Below are positions 46,176 to 57,659 of a stretch of 64,000 nucleotides of DNA, in pieces (within the stretch, counting starts at the first letter, position 1; every line of letters starts with the position of its first letter). Below the pieces are notes generated by a model, which was not told where the DNA came from, searched no databases, and worked only from the letters and a program-made list of their open reading frames with translations. Source of the stretch: Arthrobotrys musiformis. Its lineage: Eukaryota; Ascomycota; Orbiliomycetes; Orbiliales; Orbiliaceae. Location of the stretch: contig JAVHJL010000008.1 in NCBI GenBank assembly GCA_036971715.1, positions 1 to 64,000 on the forward strand, written 5' to 3'. The position numbers and the translations under genes were made by a program.

Positions 46176-47982
46176 TTTTGAGGTGGTATAGATGGGAAGT
46201 GTTGGAGATAATGAGTTGAGGAACTCTTTGTATGTTCTTGTAGATAGCTCGAGATAGGATGCCTAAAGCTTAGAGGAGGAAGGCGATTGCGAGGTGATTC
46301 GACAATCTAAGGGAAAGGGCTTCTTTAAAAGGACGAGTGAGAGAAAATAATGAACAACGTATCCAATGCAATCTTTATATAGAATACCCGCCCCCTCCTG
46401 CAAGCTCCTCAAGCTAAAGGCCCAAACTCCAATCAAACGATATTCCGAACAGCAAAAACTATGTTTGCTTCGACCGAACCCCGCGTCGACCTGGAGGATT
46501 TGGACGTAAACGGAGCCTCGTTGCATGCGGTTGGCTCCACACCGCCCGGCCCCATGAACGGATCTAACAGCGGTCAACCTTGAAACCCGAGCTGCGGGCT
46601 CCTGCGTGGGTGGTGCAGCGCAGCTTTTGGGGTCCAATGAGACGTTGTTCTTCTGACCCACCCACACCATTGGAATGGCTTTTTATCTCGCATGGTAGGT
46701 TAAGCTTGAATCGGTTAAAACATCCTGTTCAGTGCCGCGTTGGATTAATAAGACCACAGGACTTTGGTTGCAACATGTCGACCGGGAAAAAAGTTTCCTC
46801 GTCTTCAGAGATGATCAGATCAACATAACGAGAGGTATGACTGCTGAATATTGAAATTTTCAGCGATACAAGGATTTATTCCTTGTAAAATACGACATTC
46901 CACGCCTCAGTTGAGTCACGAACCGTGTCTACGTCGACCTGGCATCGCACGAGAAAACTCTGTTACGTTTGAGTTGGCGGCCTTTAGTAACATTTTGGTG
47001 GGCTGGGACAAACAAACCTCGACAAGCTTCCCACATTAGTCCCACTTGGCCGCACTAGCGGGGCTCCGTTTCATTTGATCGAAAGTGGGGCATGATCATG
47101 ATCAATGTTGTAGCTAATGCTGCATGATCGATTCTGTTGCAAAATGGAGGGCGGCTTGTGTTGAAAACCATGCCCATGTCCAGGCCAGCCCCAAGCTGGC
47201 AACACGAGCAACGCGGCGGGCTATGTTGAGTTTAGAGGCATCATCTGGTCATCGAGATCCCTGAAATTTTCAATCGCTAGCGACGCGGGATGTTAGTCGC
47301 AGACCGGAGATGCTGCGGATTTGAGAGAAAAATCTGTTTCTGCCGATGCCGATGTTCCGTCGCCTGTGTATATTCGACTCATAGGATCAGACAGAAGTCC
47401 CTGTACCGTCATTGCCGCCTTGAAACTTTGTCAAGACGGCATTAGCGTCGAATCCGCGAAGTTGTGTAGCGATCAAGAACGAGAAAGCTTGATTGTTTCC
47501 TTTTTGAGAAAACCAACATCCATTGCTAGCTGCTCCATGACCCCCAAGTACCTTTGGATTTGTGCCATGCTACAACCAAGAAACTACAGAATCGAACCCA
47601 ATTTCAACATGAAAGGCTTTCGAAGCGGACATCATAGTATAGTGGCGCTACAGATCTAGATCTACGGGCAGCTCTAATTAAGGATGAGAAGACATCCATA
47701 CTAGCACGATCATTGTTGCTGATGTCTCCCGTAGCCTTCCTCTTGCGATGTTTTCCGTTGGGGGAGGGTAGACTGCTAACTAGAACGACGTATCTAATCT
47801 TCGCACCCTATGGCTTTAATCCCCGACGAAAATCAACTAAGAATTTTCTTTTATGTTGAAGAGATCTCGTGAGAAATCCACTGATGCATTCCATTGATCA
47901 GTATTCGAATATCCATCTATCCTGCAGCTTTGAGACACCAGTGCGAGTGTTTGCGAAATCCGCCTCTGTCTACCCATTAAAC
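46176..47982. other. 1.8 kb interval without a supportable gene
   Basis: The longest frames (46263-46670 minus, 47321-47659 plus) start from TTG or lack family resemblance and splice context. Nothing else recognised. Confidence 0.45.
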
Positions 47983-48858
47983 ATGATGTATTCGAGCTTC
48001 GTATACTTCGTCGGCCTCTATGCCGCTAGCTGCACCGCAGAGCTAACAGGTTTCATCGGCATCAAGCCCCACAACAAAGCATTCGGGGAGTACTACGGTA
48101 TCCCTTACCTTAATCCATACTCCGCAGTACCCAATCTTATATTAACCCGCGTATATACAGCAACCTTCGAATATGAAGCCTATTCAGTAACAATTCACGA
48201 TAAGACCATGATAAGTATGGACTCGGTCGGACGTCGAAAATGGGTAATCACCGATTCTCCCACAAAACCCTCAACCGTAGTGATCGCATCCCACTGGCTA
48301 GATTACACCGAGCCCCAAGGTTGGGTACCCTACGAACGACTCGTTAGCACTTCTTCGCCCGTGCGGTGGGTGGATGTTAAAGCTATGTATAACGCTGGGG
48401 AGTATAATAATGCTGGGTATGTCTGTCCACTATACCTATAATGCGGAGGAGCATACTGACATGGGATAGCTTCCGCATCGAGAAAAACAATAAACCGGTG
48501 AAGTTCGATAATGAGTTCATCACGGAGTACGTCATTCTCCCACCCATGGATCAGATCCCAATGACTGCACCTGGACCGTGGGGACCACCAAAATTTCACA
48601 GTAAGGTTACACCCGATAACGGTCTGCACGTATATTAAACAGTAATAGTTAACTGTTACTATGTCAGTGTGCGTCAAGAACAGCGACTTCGACAACTGGG
48701 CCGGCGATGCAGAGCTGGAGGGGAAATCCAACCCCGCCCACTGGGGCTTTAGCGGCTCCACTTTGAACTTGGATGACCTGCAACCGAATAGCATGTGTGA
48801 GCCTGTCGACGTCTACCTCCTAGGATACCCAGAGCCCAGCAATAAAAAAGTTAAGTAA
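47983..48858 (+). CDS. Secreted protein, unknown function
   Basis: My three-exon model is 47983-48416, 48470-48600 and 48668-48858, giving 251 aa. Donors are GTATGT and GTAAGG, acceptors ATAG and TCAG, and the joins are in phase. The first of two adjacent ATGs gives MMYSSFVYFVGLYAASCTAE, a good signal peptide. The mature protein has few cysteines and is rich in aromatic residues, with YYGIPYLNPYSAVPNLILTR, HWLDYTEPQGWVPYERL and NAGCFRIEKNNKPVKFDNEF. The pattern suggests a beta-rich extracellular domain. I do not recognise the family. It could be an effector, a lectin-like protein or a wall protein. Three coherent exons with clean splice sites make a real gene likely. Confidence 0.7.
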
Positions 48859-49325
48859 GTTAGGTTGGGCCACAATACACGGTAGATGTAGTCGGGAAGC
48901 TAATATAGTAAGCGGTGACAGGATTGAATAAACTGCCTGAATGTGTCCGTCACAACAAGAAGAGATAGAGGAATTGAAAAGAGCAAGAAAAAGTAGTCTA
49001 GGATCGATTTCATTATGTGTAGGGCTGATTGATAAGTACATAGAAGCGAAAAAGAAAAAAGAAAACAGCGGGGCCGATAAACAGGGCGCTCATGCGAATA
49101 TTTTGCCGGACAAATGCGTGATAATTTCCCTTTCCCAATGATAAGCGCCGTTAAGAACAAAAAGCTGCAACCTTGTGCAAAAAAAACAATATAAAACTGA
49201 AGGGACACGACAGAGAAAGAAGATATCGGGATGTATTAATCCTCCACTATATCTGGATTTCAACTCCAGAGTGGTGGTGGTGACGATGGTATCAATAGTG
49301 ACGACACCATTTCATATGACTAGTC
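48859..49325. other. Convergent intergenic region
   Basis: About 470 bp between the converging secreted-protein gene and the AT-hook gene, presumably both terminators. No gene seen. Confidence 0.5.
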
Positions 49326-50216
49326 TCAATCTTCTTCTTCTTCTTCATCGTCATCTTCGGCTTCGGCGTCTTCTTCGGCATCATCATCCTCCTCCTCAGG
49401 CTCGGGCTCCACCACCTTTTCTTCTTTCTTCCCACGTTTGGAGGTTGTGGCGGCCTTCTTTGGTGCAGCTTTCTTAGGTGCTGGAGCTTCGTCCTTCTTT
49501 TTCCTGCCGCGCTTCTCGCCGGCTGGAGAAGTGGTCTTAGTGGTCTTCGCAACCTTAGCTTTAGGCTCGGCTCCCTCATCCTTGCGTGGACGACCTCTCT
49601 TCCTCGGTTCACCGGAGGCGGTCAAGACGACCGGCTTCTTTGGAGCAGGGCCGCCAGGCTTTGGTGGTCTGCCACGACCGCGTTTGACAGGGGCGGCAGC
49701 ATCGCCGGCAGTGTCGGCTTTAGAATCGGCAGCTTTATCGGCAGCCTTGTCTACATCTGGAGCAGGAGACGACGGGGAAGGAGAAGAAGATTTGATATCA
49801 GCAGGAGGCGCGTTTATTTTTTTTGTTGGAGAAGCAAAAGCAGAAGTAGCGGACTTGAAGGCCGCAGATGCAAAGTCGGCTGTTTTTATATAGAGAACAA
49901 TAACATCCAACAGAGGTGACGGGGGTAAAACACGTCAGCTTAGCTCGAGAAGAAGAAGCAGTAGTGCACTTTCCCTCTCGAACATATTTTTAAAACTTCG
50001 TCATGATCCCTCTGATCTCTCTCCTCCTCTCTTGTGTTCGTTTACTTTTTACTTGCAGGGAACGGTCAAGAGAGAAAGGGAAGGGATTACGCGATTGGTA
50101 GTGGGAGTGGTGGTGCAGTGGTGTAGTGGTGGTGTGTGTGGGTTTGCTTGGGGTTGTCCGTTTGGGAGAAGGGAAAACGCGAACTGACCTAGATTCCCGA
50201 GCTTGGTGGCAGCCAT
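49326..50216 (-). CDS. AT-hook, HMGA-like chromatin protein
   Basis: A nuclear protein likely to bind the minor groove of AT-rich DNA. Exons are 50216-50189 (28 nt, MAATKLGNL) and 49879-49326, giving 193 aa. The intron (50188-49880, 309 nt) is long, with donor GTCAGT and acceptor ACAG. AT-hooks are RGRGRPPK (76-83), KRGRPRKD (103-110) and a weaker KRGRKKKD (132-139). The rest is Ala, Pro, Lys and Asp rich and disordered, ending in a strongly acidic tail (about 168-193). This layout, basic hooks plus acidic tail, is that of HMGA-type architectural proteins. A long leader containing A/T homopolymers and GT-rich tracts precedes the gene. Confidence 0.85.
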
Positions 50217-50908
50217 GATTCCGGACGACAGACTGTGAATACTCGACGGTGATAAAATCTCGGTGGAAAAGGGACAAAACTGCGATGAGAACGAAAAGTT
50301 ACGCGCCTGAACTTCGACTTGGATGATTTTTTTGAGGTTTGCGAGGAGATTTGAATTTTCTGCGAATTTTGAAAGGGGAAAGGGAAAGGGAAAAAGGGTG
50401 CGAGATTTGGTGGGCACAGGAAAAAAAAAAAAAAAAAAAAAGAATAAAAAATTAAACAAGAAAAGAAAAAGCGTGTCAAAAGAAAAAAAATTGGGAAAAA
50501 AGGGAGAATTCCCACAACAAACTGCAAACTTGCCCCTAAACAAAGCCTGAAACTCGAGCTGCGAATCCTGCTTTCAGCTGATTTTTTGCTATTTTCTGTG
50601 ATTTTTCCCCGATTTTTCTTTCTTTCTTCCTTTCGATCGACGCCGAAGCTGTTCCCTTTGTTCGACTCTCCGCGACCTGGCAACGCGGTGTTTAGGCACA
50701 CCGACCAGCCACTGGACTGTGGCGAATGCTCTAATTAAACCAATGTGGCTGGTGTTTACGGCTTCGGCTCGCCTTGCCTTCGAGCTCGCGAGCTACAGGC
50801 ACCCCCTGTCAAGACAGCTAGAGTAATCTCAGCGGATGGGGACGGTATGTATTCTGGATGGTCGGTATTCTCGGACTTAGCGATAATACCCATGCTATAT
50901 GCTCCTTT

Positions 50909-50940
<32 letters not shown>

Positions 50941-53051
50941 ATTTTTTTTTATTTTCTTCAATTTGCTTTCAGATTGTATGTATATCGGACGTCCGCTCTC
51001 TGTATGGCCTTTCTAATTTTGTTGAGTTATACTGTACTGCTCCCTTCGTAAGGCCGTAACAAAGATGAGAATTGAGGTGCTGACAGCCACTCCCATCAGG
51101 CAAACGATGTATGCAGGTCCTCCGTATGTGCGTGCTGCATGCTGCATATCCTCCAGTGCATATATATGCGCATTAGAATTGTGAAATGAATTCTCAAACT
51201 CCAATTGAAGTACTAATCATGTTGGCCCTCCAAGGGTGCACTACTCGATATGATTGTAAAGGTCCGACTTGTTTGCATTGCAATACTGTGGTATTGTGAT
51301 CTTTATCTGATATGTACCCGATGAATTCCCGTTTCTCCAACTAACTAACCGACCAACACTAACATGTGTGCTCTATTGTCCATTATAATTACCTGATGCC
51401 TGGAATGATTTAGAGTTGTTGTGGGGGCATGAACGATACGCACGGCGTATTGGATATATCACGTCCGTCTGGATGTGCGCCTGATATAATCCAAATCATG
51501 TGATTCCTTCCCATTCCCTAGATTCGGATTTTTGTGAAACCACGACTATTTCGCGGAGAAAAGTTTCAACCGTAGAATACCAGAATTCATCATGCTACAT
51601 GAAAAACTCATAAATAGCAAACAGTATTTCCTGTTGGCGTGACACATATATCCTCATGGTGAGCTGTCAGGATAGCGATAAATCATGGTATATCGATATC
51701 ACGATCATATTTTCGGCTATAATATATGGTGTCCGGTGCGAGTTCACATACCCAAAGATACCCGCATAATGATGTTAGATTTTGGGTTCCCGGCTCGCGG
51801 GATTTTTCGGCTGGGATGATATATTCATATCACAATGGTCCAACAATTGGCAGACATCGAGCTCGCAAAATAATCCAGGCTCCAGAAAATGGCTCTCAAC
51901 TCGTCATCACATACATAGCAGGCCTCTCGAGCTCTCGAGCAACTACGGGCAAGCTCGGCATCTAAATGTATCTCATACTCGAAGATCGGAGCATAATTGA
52001 CTATATATGGGTCATCTCGGGTCGGGAGGCGGCGATAGCCAAGCGTTATGTACTCAACTATATGTCCGGACGTCCAGCTAGCTATAACGCTATCCGCTGA
52101 TCCTTCTCGATCTCGTAGCGAATACGACAGACGGCTGCCACCGCGCGCGCGCAGCGGACGCAGGGTTCTACTCCATTATTCCGCTGAGTTCGAGTTTCTT
52201 CTTAGTTATATTCTATAGAGGTACATGTATACAAGATCACCCATCTAAATGACGAAGACCCGAAGTCATGCGTTCCTCTCCTCCAAACCGCTTATGCTGG
52301 TTGCCCGGCGATCGGGAGCTAGTATACCCTAGAAGTATCCACGTACAGTAATTTTCATAGGACATTGATTTTCGTCGCTATGATGGTATGATTTACAATC
52401 AAAGACAGATCATATCAGCTGTTCTCTTATCAAATTTAAGTTAGTATACGAAGTCCGGGCGGGCCGCACCCAACTGAGTTTTAAATTTTTCTCAACTCAG
52501 GCGTCATAAACGAGAGACAGAATGACAGCGCTAGGGGAGACGTAAAGGCCGGAAGCTAGGGCTCACACTTCCTGTCGGATCCTACCCGGCCCGTTGGGTA
52601 TACCACGATGTCTAACCTTCTTTCATTCCCGTCCGTGCCAGCCTTCAACGGCTTCTAAGTCCAGCTGGAGGAGCACTATGAAATTTTTTCCTTGACCCCG
52701 AATTATAACTCACAACCAATATCGGGGCTCACCTCTAGCTCTAAAATACGAAATATTGGGAGGGCACTAATTTTTGGGGCGCAGGAGAAAGGCCTACGGC
52801 CGGCTACAGGTGGTAGATAGTAGCCTGAGATTTCGCTGAGCGTCGGACTACCACCACTCTCCAACCTTTCCAAATCGGGTAGGCGTGAACGTCATGTTGG
52901 GAAAAGTGTGTTGTTTAAAGGCAGGCGGCTTCCAAATTCATGAGCGACCCATGCGAAATAGTTGCCAATTGCCTAGGGGCGCAGTAAATATATGAACTGC
53001 CGTTAGAGGTGAGAGGACCGCCGATTCCACTAGAATAAGATATGTTAGGTG

Positions 53052-53800
53052 TCAATTCGGAGACTGCTTTTCCGTCGAAATCGAATTTGGGAACGGAAAA
53101 AAATAATCTTGCTTTCCAGCTGGACTCAGCTGAAGTGAATCGACTTTGACGTAGAAGCTGCAGGCAGGCCTAGACAGTTCTTTCTTTGCATTGCCACTTC
53201 CAAGAGTTCTAGAAGGAAGTACACATGCACTGGGTGGCACGCCAACACGCTTCCAATGCCCACGCCTGCATGTGCCATCGATCTGGATTTTGATTGATTG
53301 ACCTGCTCCCGTGTTGATATTGATCAATTGACTAGTACCGTGAGTGTAGCCTTCAGTCAACCATGCAAATACAATTGAAATAATTATATAATGATGTAGT
53401 TATGATATCACTAAGGTCAAACACACACTGTCATTGATAAACATTGTAGAAATCATGTTAGTTGTCCCTTGTGTTCCTAGGATTCTCATCGGGTGCGGTA
53501 ATCCTCAATGGCATGACCAAAATGCAATCTTCACAATACAGTGCACTCGTATAGTAGTTCAATGGTTCATGCACTCCATAGCCCCGGACTCCACGATCAA
53601 TGCTCTCTATCAAAGGAGAAGATTTCAAGAACCCTAGGCTGACTAACTCGAGAGCACCGACGAGCTGAGCTCTAGCCAAGGCCCGCATCTGCCAGAAATT
53701 TCTGCCCAAATTCTGACCCGAAGGTTCCATAAGGCAATTCCACAAGACAACAAGAGACAACGGGTGAACCTTGGGTCGGCGAGGAGGATATCGTCGGCTT
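53052..53800 (-). pseudogene. Possible degenerate gene, unknown protein
   Basis: Two minus-strand frames read like real protein but have no start codon. The first (about 53800-53461) opens after a TAG acceptor-like site and includes EPSGQNLGRNFWQMRALARA and GYGVHEPLNYYTSALYCED, ending in a stop. The second (about 53390-53052) includes GTSQLININTGAGQSIKIQI and SRPACSFYVKVDSLQLSPAG. They may be pieces of one eroded gene or two unrelated remnants. No family is recognised. Absence of an ATG and of a clean join argues against an intact gene. Confidence 0.3.
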
Positions 53801-54235
53801 CTCTATTCTGGTATAGTGCCAGTTGGAAAAAAAAATCTTCAATATGTGATGGATCCTGTTAAGGCTGCCGCTAAGGGAAGCTGCTTGCTCGCTAACGCAG
53901 GGCAGAGTATATTTAGTGTCAGAGACAAAAAAAAAAAATTAATCGCAAGGGTGGATAGTAATCCCCTCTATCGATCAGGTTATCGCTCATTCCGATTCTC
54001 AATAGCGGGGGTATGGGGTCCCTTGAAATGGCAAACTCGGATATCATGCGCACATGGGCTAGGATAAGGGTCTCTGGCGTCGGGATCGGGAAAAAAAAAG
54101 TTTTTAGCTGGGTTCTCTCATGATCTCGACTGTTTTGGTATGCAAAAGCTGAAGATCAAAATTTTCGTCCATGCTAATGCTGGATCATCTAAGCAAGCTT
54201 AGCTCTGACCTCAAATTTTGCAGACTAGATTTATC

Positions 54236-54243
54236 TATATAAG
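54236..54243 (+). promoter_or_regulatory. TATA box of the secreted-protein gene
   Basis: TATATAAG lies about 235 bp before the ATG. It is followed by a C/T- and A-rich leader (CATCATTCGAACATCATTC, then CAAGCTTCAAGCTTC) ending in CCAACAAAATGATG, typical of a highly expressed fungal gene. Confidence 0.5.
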
Positions 54244-54470
54244 GAATTCAAAATCCCACCTCAATCGGACTTTTATTTTCAGAACATCATTCGAACATCA
54301 TTCAATAGTATCACAATCTTCAAGCTTCAAGCTTCTCATCCTCAATTAATCAATTCAATACACCTTTGGCATTTCGCCTTCACATCTGCAAACTCTCAAG
54401 AGCTACTTCAAACCTAAACCCTCAAGCCACACATACACATAAATTTCGAATAACTTCAGAATCCAACAAA

Positions 54471-55037
54471 ATGATGAAAGTCTTCGTTACAATCTCTGCC
54501 CTCGTCTCCACCGCCATGGCCGCAGTCGCTGCAATCCCAAGCTTCACTCTCGAAGCCGTTGCTCCAGGACAACCCTTCCACGGCATGACAGTTTCCCTTG
54601 ACGGCCCATTCGCCAAGTTGGGAAAGACTGGGTCTGAAAACGAAGTTCGCTTCTACGCCACAGGTACCGAGGACGCCTTCTCCTGGTCCCTGCACGGTTT
54701 CCCAATCGGTATCATCGACACCCCAGCTGTTCTAGTCGGCGGCAGCGCTCTCAGCTTCGCCTTTATCTCCGACCCAGAGCGAGCTGGCAAGCAATACGGT
54801 GAAAACGTCATGGAAGGCGGATGGACCTTCAACATCGGTAGACCCTCAACCAGAATCGCCCCAGCCGCCGGAAAGTTCCTCGGCTACAACTTCGAACAGC
54901 GATGGTATGCCTTCCCTGGTCAACAGGAGGGCCAATGGAACGTTATGTGGTGGGATGGCAGCTGCTGTGTTACCGCTGCTGGTATGCCACTCAAGCTCAA
55001 GCTTGTCGAGTCCGATGCTCGCGCCGCCAGCTACTAA
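54471..55037 (+). CDS. Small secreted protein, highly expressed type, unknown function
   Basis: A single-exon frame of 188 aa from the first of two adjacent ATGs. The signal peptide is about 1-20 (MMKVFVTISALVSTAMAAVA). The mature protein reads as a beta-rich domain: SFTLEAVAPGQPFHGMTVSL, FYATGTEDAFSWSLHGFPIG, GWTFNIGRPSTRIAPAAGKF and QWNVMWWDGSCCVTAAGMPL. It has one adjacent cysteine pair (GSCCV). The leader, TATA box and strong preference for C-ending codons suggest high expression. I do not recognise a named family. A hypha-surface or wall-associated protein is the likeliest role, by inference only. The C-terminus (DARAASY) has no GPI signal. Confidence 0.8.
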   Translation: MMKVFVTISALVSTAMAAVAAIPSFTLEAVAPGQPFHGMTVSLDGPFAKLGKTGSENEVRFYATGTEDAFSWSLHGFPIGIIDTPAVLVGGSALSFAFISDPERAGKQYGENVMEGGWTFNIGRPSTRIAPAAGKFLGYNFEQRWYAFPGQQEGQWNVMWWDGSCCVTAAGMPLKLKLVESDARAASY

Positions 55038-55808
55038 ATGGCCACTGGTCAACATCCACACCTCCACACCTCCACACTCATTTACACCTCACACTAAAAA
55101 ACACACTACTCAACCATAACAAACAAAAAGTTTTTGATTTTCCTGGGATGAATTGGATTACTGGCTTACTGCACGGGGCAAAAAAAATCGGACGGCACAA
55201 AATCGGATTAATGGCGGCGGCGGGGTTTAATGGGATACAAAAAAGTTCTTTGCTTGATTCCTTTTTTTACTTAAAAATTTAACGGCCTGGACGGGAAAAA
55301 CCACATATCGCGACATCATAATAACGGGCGGTATACAACAAAAGTTTTTGATTTTGATTTTTGATTTTTGGCTTTTTGGTTAATATAGCAAAGAACTAAT
55401 GCTGCCGTCGGCCCTGGTTGACAAACCTTAATATATATGTAATTAATTCTACCATATTAATAGCTAGCTGGCATTATAATGACAGTTCAACGACTTTCCT
55501 TTACTTCCACTTTGCAAAGAGACGTATTATATTAATTGACTGTGAAATCCAAATACCTCGTTGCATTAAAGGTGTTAAAAGCAGTATAACGGTCAGATAC
55601 CAAGATTGTTGAGAAGTATAAAAAGAAGTTTTATCTGAATCTCGATTCCCTATGGCCCACCAATACAATTGCCCTCTCTTACCATCGCCTTTTACCCTGT
55701 GGTTCTTGATGTTCTTTTTTCCCCTTTCTTTGCTAGACCGTATTCAGCCCACTTAGACTGCGCGGGTTGGGCTGATTAACGACCTGTGCCACAAGCTTGA
55801 CGTTAGCA
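55038..55808. other. Intergenic, no gene seen
   Basis: 3' region of the secreted-protein gene and, on the other strand, the end of the BTB gene. It contains a short iterated run of TTTTTGATT near 55343-55370. If the BTB gene has a second intron, its last codons reach about 55780. Confidence 0.5.
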
Positions 55809-56973
55809 TCAAAATTCTTTACGGAAAATGAATAAATAGTAACAAAGTGAGTAAAAGGGTGACCTGGGAGCCTCACCAAAAATACTGCCGGTACTCGCTG
55901 CGGACCCAAAAAGATTGGTACCCGGTGCAGGCGTTCCAACTACAGCCGATCGCCCAAACATGAAACTGTTGCTCGGTGAGGTTTGCCCAAACAGCGGACT
56001 AGAGCTCGGTGCGGGTTGTCCAAACAGCGAACTAGAGCTCGGTGCGGGTTGTCCAAACGGAGAACTAGAGCTCGCAGCAGCAGCAGCAGCAGCGGCGGCG
56101 GCGGCGGCTTCTTTATGCTTCTTTTCGAGCGCATCCAGCCCTACTGCTATCATGTAAAAAAGAATTTTACCGTTGACCGCTTCCGATTCCTGCGTGGCAA
56201 AAGGGCGTATTTCGTCCCATGGAACCTCGAAGCGAGCTGTAAGGCTCATCGCTAATCGTTGTAGGGTCGGATGGTCGGTTTCCGGGGCTACTGCTAGCAG
56301 TTTTCCTAGTACTGTAAAGGGATTTGGAATTGGGCATTGGGTTGAGGGCTGCCTCGTCGAAAAGAACGACGGCGAAGAATTAAGAGAGTCCTTTCCAACA
56401 GCAACAGTGGAAAGAAGTTGCTTGAGGAAAGAATCTTTAAGCTCTGGGATTTGCAGGTAATCTGCGGCCTTATATATTTCCGGGAGGTACTTCATGTGCT
56501 TGCCCATTACAAAGGCACCGCCGTAGACCCAAGTTATTACTGCGTCAAACGCCAGTGGTGAAATTTCAGGAAGTTTGATGATTCCATCTTGGGATTCTTT
56601 CCATCGGGGATCGAGCACACGGCTGAAATAGTCAGAGCGGTAGGCTAGAATGCTCCGGTGGAGGGAGTATTGTTTCGCCTGGGGACCAACATGGACTTGG
56701 ATATCGGAGAACCGCGTGTCATTGATGAGGCTGATACAATTCCCAGATATCAGAGATATGGTTAAAATAATCAAACGTGGGTATACGTGAATACACATAT
56801 ATGCGCGCGAGGAGCTTTACGCTTTAACCATCAATAAGCTCGAGAATAACTCACCTTTCAAACGAGGGATGTCCCACTTTCGTCGGTTTGTCGGCTTTGC
56901 TGCCACTAGTTTGGGCACTTTCACCTTTGGTTTTACCTTGAGCCGACCCTGTGAGCATATCCGGCTCCGCCAT
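55809..56973 (-). CDS. BTB/POZ domain protein with FG-repeat tail
   Basis: Exon 1 is 56973-56855 (ATG at 56973, MAEPDMLTGSAQGKTKGE...) and exon 2 runs from 56730; the join (GTGAGT...TCAG) gives FESLINDTRFSDIQVHVGPQ, the usual BTB beginning. The BTB fold covers roughly residues 38-145 (SLHRSILAYRSDYFSRVLDP, then FDAVITWVYGGAF), a protein-interaction domain often linked to cullin-3 ubiquitin ligases. A helical region follows, then 13 alanines and a tail with three 11-residue repeats built on FGQPAPSSS plus further MFG, LFG and IFG motifs, like FG nucleoporins. Read through, the protein is 346 aa ending FRKEF. A GTGAGG donor right after SIFG with a GCTAAC branch point suggests a second intron and an end just after IFG instead. 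A nuclear-pore or nuclear-transport link is inferred. Confidence 0.8.
55983..56109. repeat. Coding tandem repeats in the BTB gene
   Basis: Three copies of a 33-bp unit start at 55983, 56016 and 56049 and encode the FGQPAPSSS repeats on the minus strand. They abut a GCA/GCG triplet tract at 56074-56109 that encodes polyalanine. Both are multiples of three, so length changes would keep the frame. Confidence 0.9.
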
Positions 56974-57659
56974 TGATCGAATCTCCTTTGTGCAGTCTGG
57001 GTACGAGACCAGTCCCGTCGGTGTATATACTTGTAGTGCGATGCACCTGTAACGCAGCTAAACTTTTCGCAGACCACCTAAGTGAGCTGGAACAACCCGA
57101 ATCCTAACAAAGCGACTCCGCTTGTGCATGTGGGCATTTAGAAATTGTATATCGTCCCTGAATATATATATACACCTAGGTCTGTATATACTAAGTATGT
57201 ATGAGGAGCCAGGACGGATGGCACGGCGGGATTTCAGGCACGGTATGATTGTTATACAGGTCGCCAAAGGGGAAGGTAAATATCGCAAACTTGCCCGATC
57301 TGTTGGAATGTGTTTTTGGAATACATGTAAGTCATCGTGGGCTCATAACTTGATCCAAGAAATTTAAGTGTCCAAGAAGTCAATTGATGGTTCGTTATTA
57401 TAGCTAGGTAATGATAGCTTCTGACGACAACGTATTTGGCCAGTGATATTTTAGGCCTCGATGTGGTTAGATATCATTCTGCTAAGTATCAGATTACTGA
57501 GCAGTCGCGCTACCGAGTTTCTGCGCTGCCTCTTGAAGGAAGTCGCCTAGCGGACCCGATGTTTGCTGTAGACACTTCCAGTCCGTTATGGATTACAATA
57601 GTAGCGGAGGCCAGGGTTCTAATCCCGTAAAAATCCTATTAAAGGCCTCGATGGTAATA
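56974..57659. other. Intergenic, no gene seen
   Basis: About 690 bp upstream of the BTB gene. AGGCCTCGATG occurs twice (about 57453 and 57643). A GGTTCTAATCC near 57615 resembles a tRNA B box, but no cloverleaf could be folded around it. Confidence 0.45.

Larger units (their letters stand above)
50217..54470. other. 4.3 kb interval with no confident gene
   Basis: Contains the AT-hook promoter (A21 run near 50420, CTT repeats near 50910-50935) and then ordinary sequence. A possible minus-strand gene remnant lies at 53052-53800 (listed separately). No repeats, transposon domains or RNA genes recognised. Confidence 0.45.

Noticed and set aside
47321..47659. Plus-strand frame of 112 codons
   Set aside because: Starts from TTG, no splice signals, no recognisable domain.
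57436..57650. Possible tRNA suggested by GGTTCTAATCC and GGCCTCGATG
   Set aside because: The B-box-like element has no A box at a proper distance and the ends do not pair as an acceptor stem.
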